This document shows, piece by piece, positions 8,219 through 17,395 of a DNA stretch of 64,000 bases. A program made the position numbers and the translations under genes. The DNA is from Woeseia sp. GTDB taxonomy: Bacteria; Pseudomonadota; Gammaproteobacteria; Steroidobacterales; Woeseiaceae. Location of the stretch: contig JAJFKW010000006.1 in the NCBI GenBank assembly GCA_021773015.1, forward strand, positions 372,001 through 436,000. Direction: 5' to 3'. The stretch's first letter is position 1. Every line of letters begins with the position of its first letter. The notes under the pieces were generated by a model. It was not told the DNA's origin, did not search any database, and saw only the letters and a program-made list of their open reading frames with translations.

Positions 8219-9373
8219 TCAGCCTGCGCTTCGCTTTGTCGGTTCCCAGGCTGCCATTTTTCGGCCGCTCAGTACCTGGACCGCAGCGTGTGCAATTGCC
8301 ACGTTGACTGTTCCAATGTAGTACAGGATGCGAAGTGGCAGGAAATTCATCAGGCTCGGCACAACAGCAGGTGCAAATGCTAGGAAATACATTACTGCCT
8401 GCAACACTGCTATCGCGAAAAAAAATGCACTCGATTTCGACAGGACAATCGAAGTAACGAACACGATTAGTAGACACCACGGCATCAGCCACCGTGTCAA
8501 TTTATGACCCCACATCTGAAGCGAGAAAAATCCGTACTGCAACGGATTCAGAACCTTGCGCTTGAAAATTAGCCCTCGCATGCCGCGGACCACAGTACGG
8601 ACTTTGCGGCCATATTCTTCCGACGGATTTGCAACATCCGCGTAGACGCCATTGGCGCCGGGCACTGAAACCGCGAAAAGACCGTTTTCCGCGCACTCAA
8701 TCGCTGTATTGAAGTCACTCGGTACCTCGGTATCCCAAGTCGTACAAACGGATCGTCGCGCGGCAAAATACGAACCACTCAACCCAACCAGTGTCGCCCG
8801 ATTGGATTCCAGTCTTCGCAACCACATTTCATAGCGTACGTATATACCCTCGCCTTTCGGACGACCATCCTCATCCAAAAACTTATCTTCGCTAGATGTC
8901 GCACCAATTTGATCGTCACTGAAGGGTAGCACCAGTTTCTTTAGTGACTCCGGCGGCGTCGTAGTTCCAACATCCGTAAAGACGAATATTTCAGCATTGC
9001 ACGCCTTAAGAGCAATTTTCTGTGCTTCCTCTTTGCCGCAGCGGTTCCCGGTGCGAACCAGTTGCACACCACGACTTGCATAACCCTCGACAATTTCTTC
9101 TGTGCGATCAGTGCTTCCATCAGAAACAACAACAATCTGCAGCGATTCCGTTGGATATTCCAAGTCAAGCGTAATATCCAATTTGCGCGCGATAATGTCC
9201 TCGCCATTATAAACAGGGACGATAATGCTGACGTCTGGCCACGCATTCATCGCCGTGCTCTCGCAATCAATTCGACGAAGTCTTCGACGTAGAAACAGTA
9301 TCGCCGGGTACAGTAGGTAGCTAAATACAGAACCAACAGCACCAAACCAAAAAATGTAGTGAATGACTGTCAC
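8219..9373 (-). CDS. Membrane glycosyltransferase, family 2
   Basis: One N-terminal hydrophobic segment is followed by a GT-A domain with VSIIVPVYNGEDIIARKLD, VVSDGSTDRTEEIV and IFVFTDVGTTTPPESLK. It then has a cluster of C-terminal membrane segments from about residue 295. The architecture matches processive or membrane-bound GT2 enzymes such as ExoA-like and BcsA/IcaA-like transferases, although the usual QxxRW box is not evident. It probably adds a sugar to a lipid-linked repeat unit at the cytoplasmic face of the inner membrane. It lies downstream of the deacetylase-like gene on the same strand, separated by about 130 bases. Confidence 0.87.
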   Translation of the reverse strand: MTVIHYIFWFGAVGSVFSYLLYPAILFLRRRLRRIDCESTAMNAWPDVSIIVPVYNGEDIIARKLDITLDLEYPTESLQIVVVSDGSTDRTEEIVEGYASRGVQLVRTGNRCGKEEAQKIALKACNAEIFVFTDVGTTTPPESLKKLVLPFSDDQIGATSSEDKFLDEDGRPKGEGIYVRYEMWLRRLESNRATLVGLSGSYFAARRSVCTTWDTEVPSDFNTAIECAENGLFAVSVPGANGVYADVANPSEEYGRKVRTVVRGMRGLIFKRKVLNPLQYGFFSLQMWGHKLTRWLMPWCLLIVFVTSIVLSKSSAFFFAIAVLQAVMYFLAFAPAVVPSLMNFLPLRILYYIGTVNVAIAHAAVQVLSGRKMAAWEPTKRSAG

Positions 9374-9506
9374 GATATATCCAAAGAGCGCCTAATTAAT
9401 TTATTCGGTGTAGCCTTGTACTCAAACTTAATCCGAGCACTATTTCTGTATATCGACGCTATCGCTGTTTCGTTCACAGCAGTAATCAACAAACGACCCA
9501 CACTGC

Positions 9507-10472
9507 CTAGTACAACAACCGGCGAAGCGCCTGCTCACCATGTCGACTAACAGTTCTGAAGTAATTGGACTGCGGTGCGTCTGCTGGTTGCAGATTACAA
9601 TACTCGTCCGGACTACCGATATCGCTAAATCCAATAGTGCGATATTTGTCTGGGTGCTCGGACAAATACTTACATAGTTTTTCGAGCCGGCGGCACACTA
9701 CTGCGTCCCGCCCACTACGGCGAGAATTGAGCGTTTCGAAACTATGAGATACCAATACACAGGACTTCCAGCCTCTCTCCGCATAGCTCTCTAATACGTA
9801 TTTAATTTCAGCGAATGAGCATGCCTGCAAGTGCAGTGGGCGATAGTGTCCGGGAGTGTCGCGAAATACGGCTACCGGAAACTCATAGACATTGTTCCTC
9901 ATTACTGGCTGCGATATACCCTTGTCCTCCTGCATTGCGCAACCCGCGTCAAAATAGCAGCAATTGTAACTTGTATCGAATTGAATTCCGTTATCCGCCA
10001 ACGCCTGCAAGGTAACCCAATTTGCCCCAAAATTTCCGGCACGAAATGCACAAGGTTCAGCCACCCCCACAAGATGCAAATTTTTCACCGCCTGGGCAAT
10101 AATGGTAGCTTGTTCTTGCCGAGAAAAATGTCGCATATGCTTACCTGGCGTGGCGGGCAGCGACTCATCAGCGAGAAAAGGTAACCACTCTGCATGAATA
10201 TGTATTTCGATATCGTGGCCATGTTGTCGTACGTAGGAAACGAAATCCCTTGTTTTATCGCCACACAGCGTCGGCGCGCATAGCGCCTCCAAAAAATAAC
10301 TTGCTTTGACACCAAAATGATTCATTACTTCCGCTTGATAATTTGCTCCCCAGTTCCTGCTTGAGCCGACGCCTAGAATGAATTCATCGAACGCGCCAGA
10401 CAATTCGTCGGGCGTTGGATTCGCCGATCGGCACCAAAATTCAGTATCTATCGTTAAAAAGACATCAAGCAT
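9507..10472 (-). CDS. Polysaccharide deacetylase-like protein
   Basis: The 321-residue protein has a NodB-like layout. It has LTIDTEFW at the N-terminus (candidate catalytic Asp/Glu), GVKASYFLEA (equivalent of the usual A-T-F-F strand), HDIEIHIHAEW with the metal-binding H-x-H, CAFRAGNFGAN (R-x-G motif) and a late SHSFETL. No signal peptide or membrane helix is visible, so it is probably cytoplasmic or acts on lipid-linked sugars. The first motif is DTE rather than the usual DD, so activity is likely but not assured. It is divergent from the glycosyltransferase gene at 10581, and the two share a 108-base control region. Confidence 0.8.
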   Translation of the reverse strand: MLDVFLTIDTEFWCRSANPTPDELSGAFDEFILGVGSSRNWGANYQAEVMNHFGVKASYFLEALCAPTLCGDKTRDFVSYVRQHGHDIEIHIHAEWLPFLADESLPATPGKHMRHFSRQEQATIIAQAVKNLHLVGVAEPCAFRAGNFGANWVTLQALADNGIQFDTSYNCCYFDAGCAMQEDKGISQPVMRNNVYEFPVAVFRDTPGHYRPLHLQACSFAEIKYVLESYAERGWKSCVLVSHSFETLNSRRSGRDAVVCRRLEKLCKYLSEHPDKYRTIGFSDIGSPDEYCNLQPADAPQSNYFRTVSRHGEQALRRLLY

Positions 10473-10523
10473 TTTCAGATGCTATCATCAAAGTGCTGGT
10501 GCAGAAATTCATAAGTCACGTTT

Positions 10524-10563
10524 TTGATAAACGGTTGACACGCTTATCAACGGCGGTAACAGG
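10524..10563 (+). promoter_or_regulatory. Candidate promoter with a flanking inverted repeat (possible operator)
   Basis: A perfect -35-like TTGACA at 10535-10540 is followed after 16 bases by a weak -10-like TAACAG at 10557-10562. The -35 box sits exactly between the arms of a seven-base inverted repeat, TTGATAA (10524-10530) and TTATCAA (10544-10550), whose centres are 20 bases apart. This is the spacing expected for a dimeric repressor. The site would control the glycosyltransferase gene starting at 10581. The -10 match is poor, so the promoter call is tentative. Confidence 0.4.
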
Positions 10564-10580
10564 TACCACCATCAATTGAC

Positions 10581-11699
10581 ATGACCAAATCGATTCGAGT
10601 ATTGCACATTGCCGCTGGCGACGATTGGGGAGGTGCCGAAAGTCAAATTACCGGCCTTCTTAAGAATTTTGGTCAGTTTGACAACGTCGACTGCCAGATT
10701 GTGACAATGAATGACGGCCTTTTGAGTGAGAGGCTGGCAGAGGCGGATGTCGATTGCGTAATCTTAGACGAAAAATCATACTCCATTCGCGAATTATGGC
10801 TGCAAATCCGCGACGTTATTCGCGAATACCAGCCCGACATTATTCATACGCATGGCTACAAGCAAAATATTCTAGGTACGCTTGCGGCAATAGGCTTCAA
10901 AGATATCAAGAGCGTGCGTACGCAGCACGGCGACTGGGAAATTTCCACGAAGTTTTTTTCGATCGCATTTTTGTATCGAACACTCGATTTACTATTTGCA
11001 CGATTCTTGCAACACCGGACTATTGCGGTATCGCATGCACTTAAAGAAACGCTCAGCCGGCACGTAAATCGCAGAAAAATCGTGATTATTCAGAATGGAC
11101 TAGATACGACACTATACAACGTCGGCAATGAGGTTCAATTATCAAACGCAGGCGATGATTTTGTAATTGCCTTTGTCGGTCGTCTGGTTCCTGTCAAACG
11201 CATAGACCTATTTCTCAACTCTGCTTTCATCGTTATTCAGCAGGCAAAACAGTCCGTACGGTGCAAAGTGTACGGTGACGGGCCGCAAAAAGAGAGTGCC
11301 ACTATTCTGGCAGAACGGCTTGGAATTACAGACAAAGTCGACTTTTGCGGCTTTCTTCCTGAGTTGGCCACACACTTGGCTGCGTGCGACCTACTGCTAA
11401 TGACGTCGGATCATGAGGGGCTTCCGATGGTATTACTTGAGTCGCTGTATATGAAAATTCCGGTTGTCGCTCCGGCGATTGGCGGCATACCAGAGATTCT
11501 TGACAAAGAGTTCGGCGCCCTGGTCAACTCACAGGACCCGGAAAACTACGCCGAGGCAATACTAAATTGCATGCACCGCGCACCGCAGCTATCGACCTCT
11601 ATGCGACGGGCATCGAAACTCATTGAGCACAGCTACTCCGCAAAGCGGCAAGCGGGAAAATACAAAGATTTTTACCTGGGACTGATTAGTCGTTCTTAA
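10581..11699 (+). CDS. Glycosyltransferase family 4 protein
   Basis: The 372-residue protein has the GT-B arrangement. The N-terminal acceptor domain begins IRVLHIAAGDDWGGAESQI, the glycine-rich GGAE motif common in GT4 enzymes. The C-terminal donor domain has VIAFVGRLVPVKRIDLFL, KVYGDGPQKESATIL and the E-x7-E motif in SDHEGLPMVLLESLYMK. It probably adds a sugar from a nucleotide donor to the growing lipid-linked unit in the cytoplasm. Its 3' end overlaps that of the convergent epimerase gene by 14 bases. Donor and acceptor cannot be deduced from sequence. Confidence 0.92.
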   Translation: MTKSIRVLHIAAGDDWGGAESQITGLLKNFGQFDNVDCQIVTMNDGLLSERLAEADVDCVILDEKSYSIRELWLQIRDVIREYQPDIIHTHGYKQNILGTLAAIGFKDIKSVRTQHGDWEISTKFFSIAFLYRTLDLLFARFLQHRTIAVSHALKETLSRHVNRRKIVIIQNGLDTTLYNVGNEVQLSNAGDDFVIAFVGRLVPVKRIDLFLNSAFIVIQQAKQSVRCKVYGDGPQKESATILAERLGITDKVDFCGFLPELATHLAACDLLLMTSDHEGLPMVLLESLYMKIPVVAPAIGGIPEILDKEFGALVNSQDPENYAEAILNCMHRAPQLSTSMRRASKLIEHSYSAKRQAGKYKDFYLGLISRS

Positions 11700-12810
11700 A
11701 CATCTCTTCGACATGATCTGCGATTCGCTGGGCCGACTTGCCATCCCCGTATGGATTTACAGCAGCCGCCATACTTGCATAGGCATCGTCGTCCTCAAGC
11801 AGCTTACTGGCCTCGGACACTATTTTTTGCTGATCTGATCCAACCAACTTGGCGGTCCCAGCATCAACGCCCTCCATGCGTTCTGTGACTTCGCGCATCA
11901 CCAGTACCGGCTTGCCCAAACCTGGTGCTTCTTCTTGAATACCGCCAGAATCTGTAAGAACGATATAGCAGGACTTCAGAAGCCAAATTAGTGTTGGGTA
12001 ATCCACCGGTTCAATCAATTCAATATTGGCATGGTCACTCAAGCGACCAAATACTACCTTTCGCACTTGCGGGTTCAAATGCACTGGAAAAATAATGCGT
12101 ACGTCGGGAAACTTGAGCGCTAATTCTTCGATGCCGGCCACAATTCGCTCGAACGGCGCACCGAAGCTCTCTCGTCGATGACTAGTAACCAACACGACCT
12201 TGCTATTTATATCAATCTTCTTCACGACGGGCGATATTTCTGCAACGTCGTTATCTAAACGGTCCAATCCGATATGCAGGGCATCGATCGCCGTGTTTCC
12301 AGTTATCCACACATTATCGACGATTCCCTCATTGTGAAGATTGCTTTCAGCAGCCGCCGTTGGCGGAAAGTGTAAATCTGCAATATGGCCTACAACCTTT
12401 CGATTTATTTCCTCGGGAAACGGCGAATCCTTATGTCCGCTACGCAGGCCCGCTTCGACGTGAGCAACTTTTGCGCCTAAATGGAAGGCAGCCATTGCGC
12501 CAACCATTGCTGTAGTGGTATCGCCCTGTACGAAAACGAGATCGGGCTCGACTCCGCGAATAACTTCGTCTAGGCCGACAAACAGTCTCGAGGCCAGAGC
12601 ATTCAACGTCTGGCCGGGTTTCATTACGTTGAGGTCATAGTCCGGCACTATTTCAAAAAAGTTTAGTACTTGGTCGAGCATTTCACGATGTTGACCAGTC
12701 ACACAAACGCGTACCTCGAATTTGTCCGGCCGCCGACAAAACTCATGTACAACCGGGGCCAGTTTGATCGCTTCGGGTCTCGTTCCAAATATGACAAGTA
12801 TTTTTTTCAA
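11686..12810 (-). CDS. wecB: UDP-N-acetylglucosamine 2-epimerase (non-hydrolysing), first copy
   Basis: The full-length 374-residue enzyme has clear family motifs: IFGTRPEAIKLAPVV at the N-terminus, VTGQHREMLDQ, VQGDTTTAMV, AHVEAGLRSG, PEEINRKVVGHIAD and TDSGGIQEEAPGLGKPVLVM. It interconverts UDP-GlcNAc and UDP-ManNAc, the precursor of ManNAc or ManNAcA residues. It ends in a 14-base overlap with the convergent glycosyltransferase gene and starts about 10 bases after the stop of the upstream minus-strand glycosyltransferase. A second, more divergent epimerase occurs at 42324-43418, so one of them may serve a different sugar such as a diamino-uronate. Confidence 0.93.
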   Translation of the reverse strand: MKKILVIFGTRPEAIKLAPVVHEFCRRPDKFEVRVCVTGQHREMLDQVLNFFEIVPDYDLNVMKPGQTLNALASRLFVGLDEVIRGVEPDLVFVQGDTTTAMVGAMAAFHLGAKVAHVEAGLRSGHKDSPFPEEINRKVVGHIADLHFPPTAAAESNLHNEGIVDNVWITGNTAIDALHIGLDRLDNDVAEISPVVKKIDINSKVVLVTSHRRESFGAPFERIVAGIEELALKFPDVRIIFPVHLNPQVRKVVFGRLSDHANIELIEPVDYPTLIWLLKSCYIVLTDSGGIQEEAPGLGKPVLVMREVTERMEGVDAGTAKLVGSDQQKIVSEASKLLEDDDAYASMAAAVNPYGDGKSAQRIADHVEEMFKND

Positions 12811-12820
12811 ACTGTAGTCC

Positions 12821-14002
12821 TCACCCTGACTTTTCTCCCTGTTGCACTATCTTTGAGAGATCCTTCGCCCGCGCGTGCCAAGATTCACTTTCAATCTGTG
12901 TGCGCCGCTCTTGTCTCAATTCGGTTGAGTCGACGTCAAGCATCTTGCGTAACCACGAAACAATCTGAGCGGCGTCCGATGAAACAAAAATTTGCTCGCC
13001 GAGGTCACGCATTTCGGGCAACGGGGTGCTATGCGTTGGCAATCCAGCCGCCAGATACTCACGCACTTTCAAGGGATTTACTCCAACCGTTAAATCATTG
13101 ATTTGAAAAGGAATCCAGGCCGCTGCCCAGTGCGAAATATTGTGCCATAATTCGCCGAATGGTACTGCTGGCAATATGCTGATGTTCTCCAAGTCACGCA
13201 TACTTTGCGGAACATAGTCAGGATTACCCATGAATTCGAGGCGCCATTCAGGTGCCAGTCGAGCTACTGATTCAATAAGGTCAAAATCAAGCCACCGAGC
13301 GATTGAACCGAAAAAGCCCAGCACCGCTTGACGCGAAGGTTCGATTGGAATGCCGGCAAATGCTTCCGTCTGAACCCCTTGGGGCAGGTAGTGCGCTTTT
13401 TGTGTAAACGCTGCTGGCGGCATTAGCGTTCGAGCAGTAGCAAGAATAACGTCTGACCGCTCATATATTCTGCTTTCAGCATCTGCAACCAGTTCAGGAT
13501 CACACCCAGGATACTCACTATAGTCATCCAGGCGGAGGTATACGAATTTGTCATGTGGGATCGCATCGCAGTAGTAAACCGCCACCGGGTTAGCTGACAA
13601 AAGCACGGTGTAATTCGTATTGTACTGCCGCACCGCGGACGCTACTGCATCTCCGAGCCATCGCTTATTTCGATCAACGGCGATCTTCGACTGATGCCAA
13701 GGAATCACGCGCGGCTTTATTCTTGTGACGCTACCGATGGTACCTTCATATAGTCTCCTAGACTCATTCGTTCGAGAATCGAAGAGCGACCCTGCTTTTG
13801 AGACAATTCTCCGTAAATCGACCAAATTTACTTTTGGCGCGCGCATTCCGATTGAATCGATCCAAACGGCGCAATCCGTGCTTGGCATATTGAGAATCAA
13901 ATGTTGCGTTGTTGACGGATGTACACCCCAATCGTCACCGAATACAATCCACGCTGTATTTTTTTTCAATACTGGGTCCTTGGCAACGGTCTGGTTGCCC
14001 AT
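12821..14002 (-). CDS. Probable GT-B type glycosyltransferase
   Basis: The 393-residue protein has an N-terminal segment AWIVFGDDWGVHPSTTQHL that recalls TuaH-like transferases. In the middle are YLRLDDYSEYPG and a run from ERSDVILATARTL, the usual point where an acceptor domain ends. The C-terminal half has VLGFFGSIARWLDFDLIE and PFQINDLTVGVNPLKVREYLAAGLP, which fits a donor-binding domain with an N-x-x-K-x-x-E-Y-L-A-A-G-x-P motif. The donor sugar is unknown. It is likely co-transcribed with wecB downstream. Its start lies only 44 bases from the divergent amidotransferase gene. Confidence 0.8.
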   Translation of the reverse strand: MGNQTVAKDPVLKKNTAWIVFGDDWGVHPSTTQHLILNMPSTDCAVWIDSIGMRAPKVNLVDLRRIVSKAGSLFDSRTNESRRLYEGTIGSVTRIKPRVIPWHQSKIAVDRNKRWLGDAVASAVRQYNTNYTVLLSANPVAVYYCDAIPHDKFVYLRLDDYSEYPGCDPELVADAESRIYERSDVILATARTLMPPAAFTQKAHYLPQGVQTEAFAGIPIEPSRQAVLGFFGSIARWLDFDLIESVARLAPEWRLEFMGNPDYVPQSMRDLENISILPAVPFGELWHNISHWAAAWIPFQINDLTVGVNPLKVREYLAAGLPTHSTPLPEMRDLGEQIFVSSDAAQIVSWLRKMLDVDSTELRQERRTQIESESWHARAKDLSKIVQQGEKSG

Positions 14003-14046
14003 GATAATCTATATTATTCGCCGATCATAAATCGACTACAACCAAT

Positions 14047-16047
14047 ATGTGCGGAATAGCAGGACTTCTAAATTTCCGGAATACTCGCGGCGATCATTCA
14101 CCCATGAAAACCGTGGGCGACATGATATACGAATTAGCTCACCGTGGGCCCGACCGCTCTGGCACCTGGGCGAATTCCGATCATTCGGTAGTGTTTGGTC
14201 ATCGTCGATTGTCGGTGCAGGACCTTTCGGAGCACGGCAATCAGCCGATGATCTCGGCATCGGGCCGTTATGTCATAACATTCAATGGCGAAATCTACAA
14301 CTTCAAAGAATTACGCACAGAACTAATTGCCGCTGGCCAACAGTTTCGTGGTGGATCGGATACCGAAGTTATTCTTGCAGCTATTGAGACTTGGGGAATG
14401 CAAGAAATGCTGCAGAAAATATCCGGCATGTTTGCATTCGGAATCTGGGATCATCAAACCAACACACTGACACTCGCCCGAGACCGGCTGGGCGAGAAAC
14501 CGCTTTACTGGGGAATTCTCAACGAGCGCCTGGTATTTGCATCTGAGTTGAAGGCGTTTAGGAAGGTACCCGTTTGGCAATGCGCGGTCGATCCGGACAT
14601 GCTCGCTGCCTATTTTCGGTACGGCTACGTCCCGGCACCCTATTCAATTCTACGTTCGGTTTATAAGTTACCAGCCGGCAACCAGCTGACCGTCCCGTTA
14701 AACGCGTTGCGTGCACACAAGCCGCCGGAATCTACTGAGGATTTACGCGCAAGCAACTTCGAACCACAGCCGTTCTGGTCACTCGCTGACGAACTCGAAG
14801 CCGGTCGAGAGCATATGATCGCTGATTCGGCACAAGCTTTGTCGGGACTGAAATCCTGTATTAGCGACGCCGTAAGACGGCAGCAAATTGCAGACGTTCC
14901 GGTCGGTGCATTCTTGTCCGGCGGCATTGATTCATCGCTTGTCGTGGCAATTGCTCAGGAATTACGACACCAGCCCTTAAAGACATTCACTATATCTTTT
15001 CCGAATTCTAGTCACGATGAATCCTATTTTGCGGCACAGGTTGCAGAACACCTTGGAACCGAACATCACACTTTGCCGTTAACACCGCAAGATTTGCTTG
15101 ATACCGTCCCTCTTTTGCCGAAAATTAGTGACGAGCCGTTCGGCAACCCATCGCAAATTCCAGTCTATTTGCTTTCAAAGTTTGCTAGAGAGCAGGTAAC
15201 CGTATGTCTCGCTGGAGACGGTGGCGACGAGCTTTTTGGAGGTTACAACCGGTATATGCGCGCGAATCAACTCTGGGATTTTCGAAAACGTATGCCGGCA
15301 TGGAGCAGTAAAACTATTGCGACAATCTTGTCGGCTATCCCATACGGCGCCACAGATGCTCTGAGCGACAAAATACATGATTGGTTTCCGAAACAGCGGG
15401 TCATACCGCCCGCGCTTGGGCTTAAGCTTCAAAAATTGACAACATCCCTTCGAAAATCCAGCCTCAGTGAGCTGTACCTGTTTTTGCGGTCGTTCTACGA
15501 CCAGCCGCTGCAACTCGTACCGAATGCCAAACGCGACCTCAATATATTCGAACATCTGCGTACGCCAGAATGTCATCTTGAGTTTATTGAACGTGCAATG
15601 TACATCGATACCCTCACCTACCTGCCTGACGATGGACTAGCCAAAGTTGATCGCGCAGCAATGGCGGTGGGTTTGGAAACGCGCTTACCTCTGTTGGATC
15701 GCGATGTATTGTCGTACGCGTGGCGATTGGCGCTTCCAATCAAGATACGGAATAAGCAAACGAAATGGTGCCTCAAACAGCTGCTGCGATCCTACCTACC
15801 TGCAGAGCTGATCGACAGGCCAAAAATGGGCTTTACCGTACCTATCAGCGAATGGCTGAGGGGTCCGTTGCGTGACTGGGCACACGATATCTTGATGAAA
15901 GACGTGGAGTTTCATCATGACCTCCTCGACCCACAAGTTTTAAACGGCATCTGGAACGAGCACCAGAACAAAACCCGCGATCATGGCTTGATTCTCTGGG
16001 CAGTGATCAATTTCTTGACCTGGCACAAGCACTTCGAATCAGAATAG
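14047..16047 (+). CDS. asnB: Asparagine synthetase-like glutamine amidotransferase, first copy
   Basis: The 666-residue protein begins MCGIAGLLNFRN, so Cys2 is the class II glutaminase nucleophile after Met removal. The glutaminase domain shows LAHRGPDRSG and ITFNGEIYNFKEL. The synthetase domain has the PP-loop VGAFLSGGIDSSLVV, followed by CLAGDGGDELFGGYNRY and LPDDGLAKVDRAAMAVGLETRLPLLD. These enzymes transfer glutamine-derived ammonia to an AMP-activated carboxylate. In XrtA and polysaccharide loci such homologues are thought to amidate uronic acids or other acids rather than make free asparagine. It differs clearly in sequence from the copy at 55949-57868, so the two probably have distinct acceptors. 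Confidence 0.93.
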   Translation: MCGIAGLLNFRNTRGDHSPMKTVGDMIYELAHRGPDRSGTWANSDHSVVFGHRRLSVQDLSEHGNQPMISASGRYVITFNGEIYNFKELRTELIAAGQQFRGGSDTEVILAAIETWGMQEMLQKISGMFAFGIWDHQTNTLTLARDRLGEKPLYWGILNERLVFASELKAFRKVPVWQCAVDPDMLAAYFRYGYVPAPYSILRSVYKLPAGNQLTVPLNALRAHKPPESTEDLRASNFEPQPFWSLADELEAGREHMIADSAQALSGLKSCISDAVRRQQIADVPVGAFLSGGIDSSLVVAIAQELRHQPLKTFTISFPNSSHDESYFAAQVAEHLGTEHHTLPLTPQDLLDTVPLLPKISDEPFGNPSQIPVYLLSKFAREQVTVCLAGDGGDELFGGYNRYMRANQLWDFRKRMPAWSSKTIATILSAIPYGATDALSDKIHDWFPKQRVIPPALGLKLQKLTTSLRKSSLSELYLFLRSFYDQPLQLVPNAKRDLNIFEHLRTPECHLEFIERAMYIDTLTYLPDDGLAKVDRAAMAVGLETRLPLLDRDVLSYAWRLALPIKIRNKQTKWCLKQLLRSYLPAELIDRPKMGFTVPISEWLRGPLRDWAHDILMKDVEFHHDLLDPQVLNGIWNEHQNKTRDHGLILWAVINFLTWHKHFESE

Positions 16048-16074
16048 ATCAATAGATTACGGTTTCGATATCTA

Positions 16075-17379
16075 TTAGCGGTGCAGTAATTTCGGATTGA
16101 CGTCGCTCGACTGTTTTTTATCTTCAATTTCTGTGGGACTCGCTATTTCCAATCCTGCGCCCATGCCAATGAGGTAAAAAAAGTGCGGATAGTTCAACAC
16201 AGATAGAAATACACCGGCACTAAGAAATCCAATCATTGCACCCATGATTGCTAGCGCCAAATATGGCCTTGAAAGGTATCCCCACCCGCCTGCTTCGTCC
16301 GGTTCCGTGTATGACCTGCTCTTAGCAATTCGATTGAGGTTCCTGAAAAAACGTATCACCAAGAAACCGATAACAGATACACCCACAATGCCCTGTTCCG
16401 CCAGCAATTGAAAATAAAACGAATGTGCTGATTGCCTGGTTCGATCCCTCACAAAAAAAGCCGGCGGCCAGTTACCCTCGGTTGGCTGGTATTTGCCGAC
16501 GGACCAAGAGTAGTTACCGGCGCCCACGCCCAAGATTGGATTATCCTTGAATGCGTTGATAGCCGCTGCCCACATGAAAAGACGAATTTGACCGGTGGAG
16601 TACGCAGAGTCCGATTCCAGTTCGCCACCGATCGATTGTAGTTCCGAAACATATTTTTGCGGTGCGAAACTTAATGTCAACGAGATCAATGCCATCACCA
16701 AGAATCCTTTCCGAATCTTATTCTCGGTCGAGACAAAATAGAATAGGCCGACGGCCCCCATTGCGATCATGCCGCCACGGGAAAATGAGATAACGCTTGA
16801 TGTAATAAACAGGAATATCAGTACGGCTGAGACAACCTTAAACCACCCACTCTTGGTTCCAACACCAAATAAAGCAAAAGAAAGCCCCATTGCTGCAGTT
16901 AGCGCCATATCGTTCTCGTCTCCGGCATACCCTCCGGGTCCCCTACCGTTGTGCGTAATTGCATAAAAGGACACGTATGCCAGTGAGGCGAGCCAAACGA
17001 AAATCAACTGTTTAGAAGTTTTCGGCGCTGACATGATCCACGCGAACCCAATTGCAATTCCAACAAACGGCAAATATACAAGTGTCCAACGGTATGCCGC
17101 GAAATTGTTCTCAGCAAAAAGTATCGAAATTGCTGCTAAAGAAAGATACACCAACATCCCGGTGTGAGATTTTGTCCACTGCCAGTTTTTCTTTATTAAT
17201 AGGGCTAAGATGACGGCAATAAGTGCGATGAAACCGATTTTGAGACTGATAAGAAAATTAATTCTTGCGAATGAAGAAAATAGAAATAAAAGCACAATTG
17301 ATATCATCAACTGAGGGGCGGCCAGGTCTGCAACCTTTCTCGTTTCGATGGCACCTCGGCCGTTGTTCATCTTTTGCAT
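16075..17379 (-). CDS. O-antigen ligase/polymerase-like membrane protein (Wzy_C family)
   Basis: The 434-residue protein has many hydrophobic segments. A large periplasmic loop (about residues 260-320) contains GQIRLFMWAAAINAFKDNPI followed by LGVGAGNYSW, a typical Wzy_C motif. The loop ends with RQSAHSFYFQLLAEQGIVGV, the conserved H-S-x-x-x-x-x-L-A-E-x-G pattern of O-antigen ligases. Such proteins polymerise or ligate undecaprenyl-linked glycans at the periplasmic side of the inner membrane. XrtA loci often carry a homologue proposed to act in O-glycosylation. Whether this one is a polymerase or a ligase cannot be decided from sequence. It ends a minus-strand block with the SGNH and GT39-type genes. 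Confidence 0.88.
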   Translation of the reverse strand: MQKMNNGRGAIETRKVADLAAPQLMISIVLLFLFSSFARINFLISLKIGFIALIAVILALLIKKNWQWTKSHTGMLVYLSLAAISILFAENNFAAYRWTLVYLPFVGIAIGFAWIMSAPKTSKQLIFVWLASLAYVSFYAITHNGRGPGGYAGDENDMALTAAMGLSFALFGVGTKSGWFKVVSAVLIFLFITSSVISFSRGGMIAMGAVGLFYFVSTENKIRKGFLVMALISLTLSFAPQKYVSELQSIGGELESDSAYSTGQIRLFMWAAAINAFKDNPILGVGAGNYSWSVGKYQPTEGNWPPAFFVRDRTRQSAHSFYFQLLAEQGIVGVSVIGFLVIRFFRNLNRIAKSRSYTEPDEAGGWGYLSRPYLALAIMGAMIGFLSAGVFLSVLNYPHFFYLIGMGAGLEIASPTEIEDKKQSSDVNPKLLHR

Positions 17380-17395
17380 GCCCTAATCCAACGCT

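Noticed and set aside
10552-10564. GGCGGTAAC as an ops/JUMPstart element for RfaH
   Set aside because: Only seven of the eight core bases match, and the conserved GC-rich and T-run part that follows is absent.
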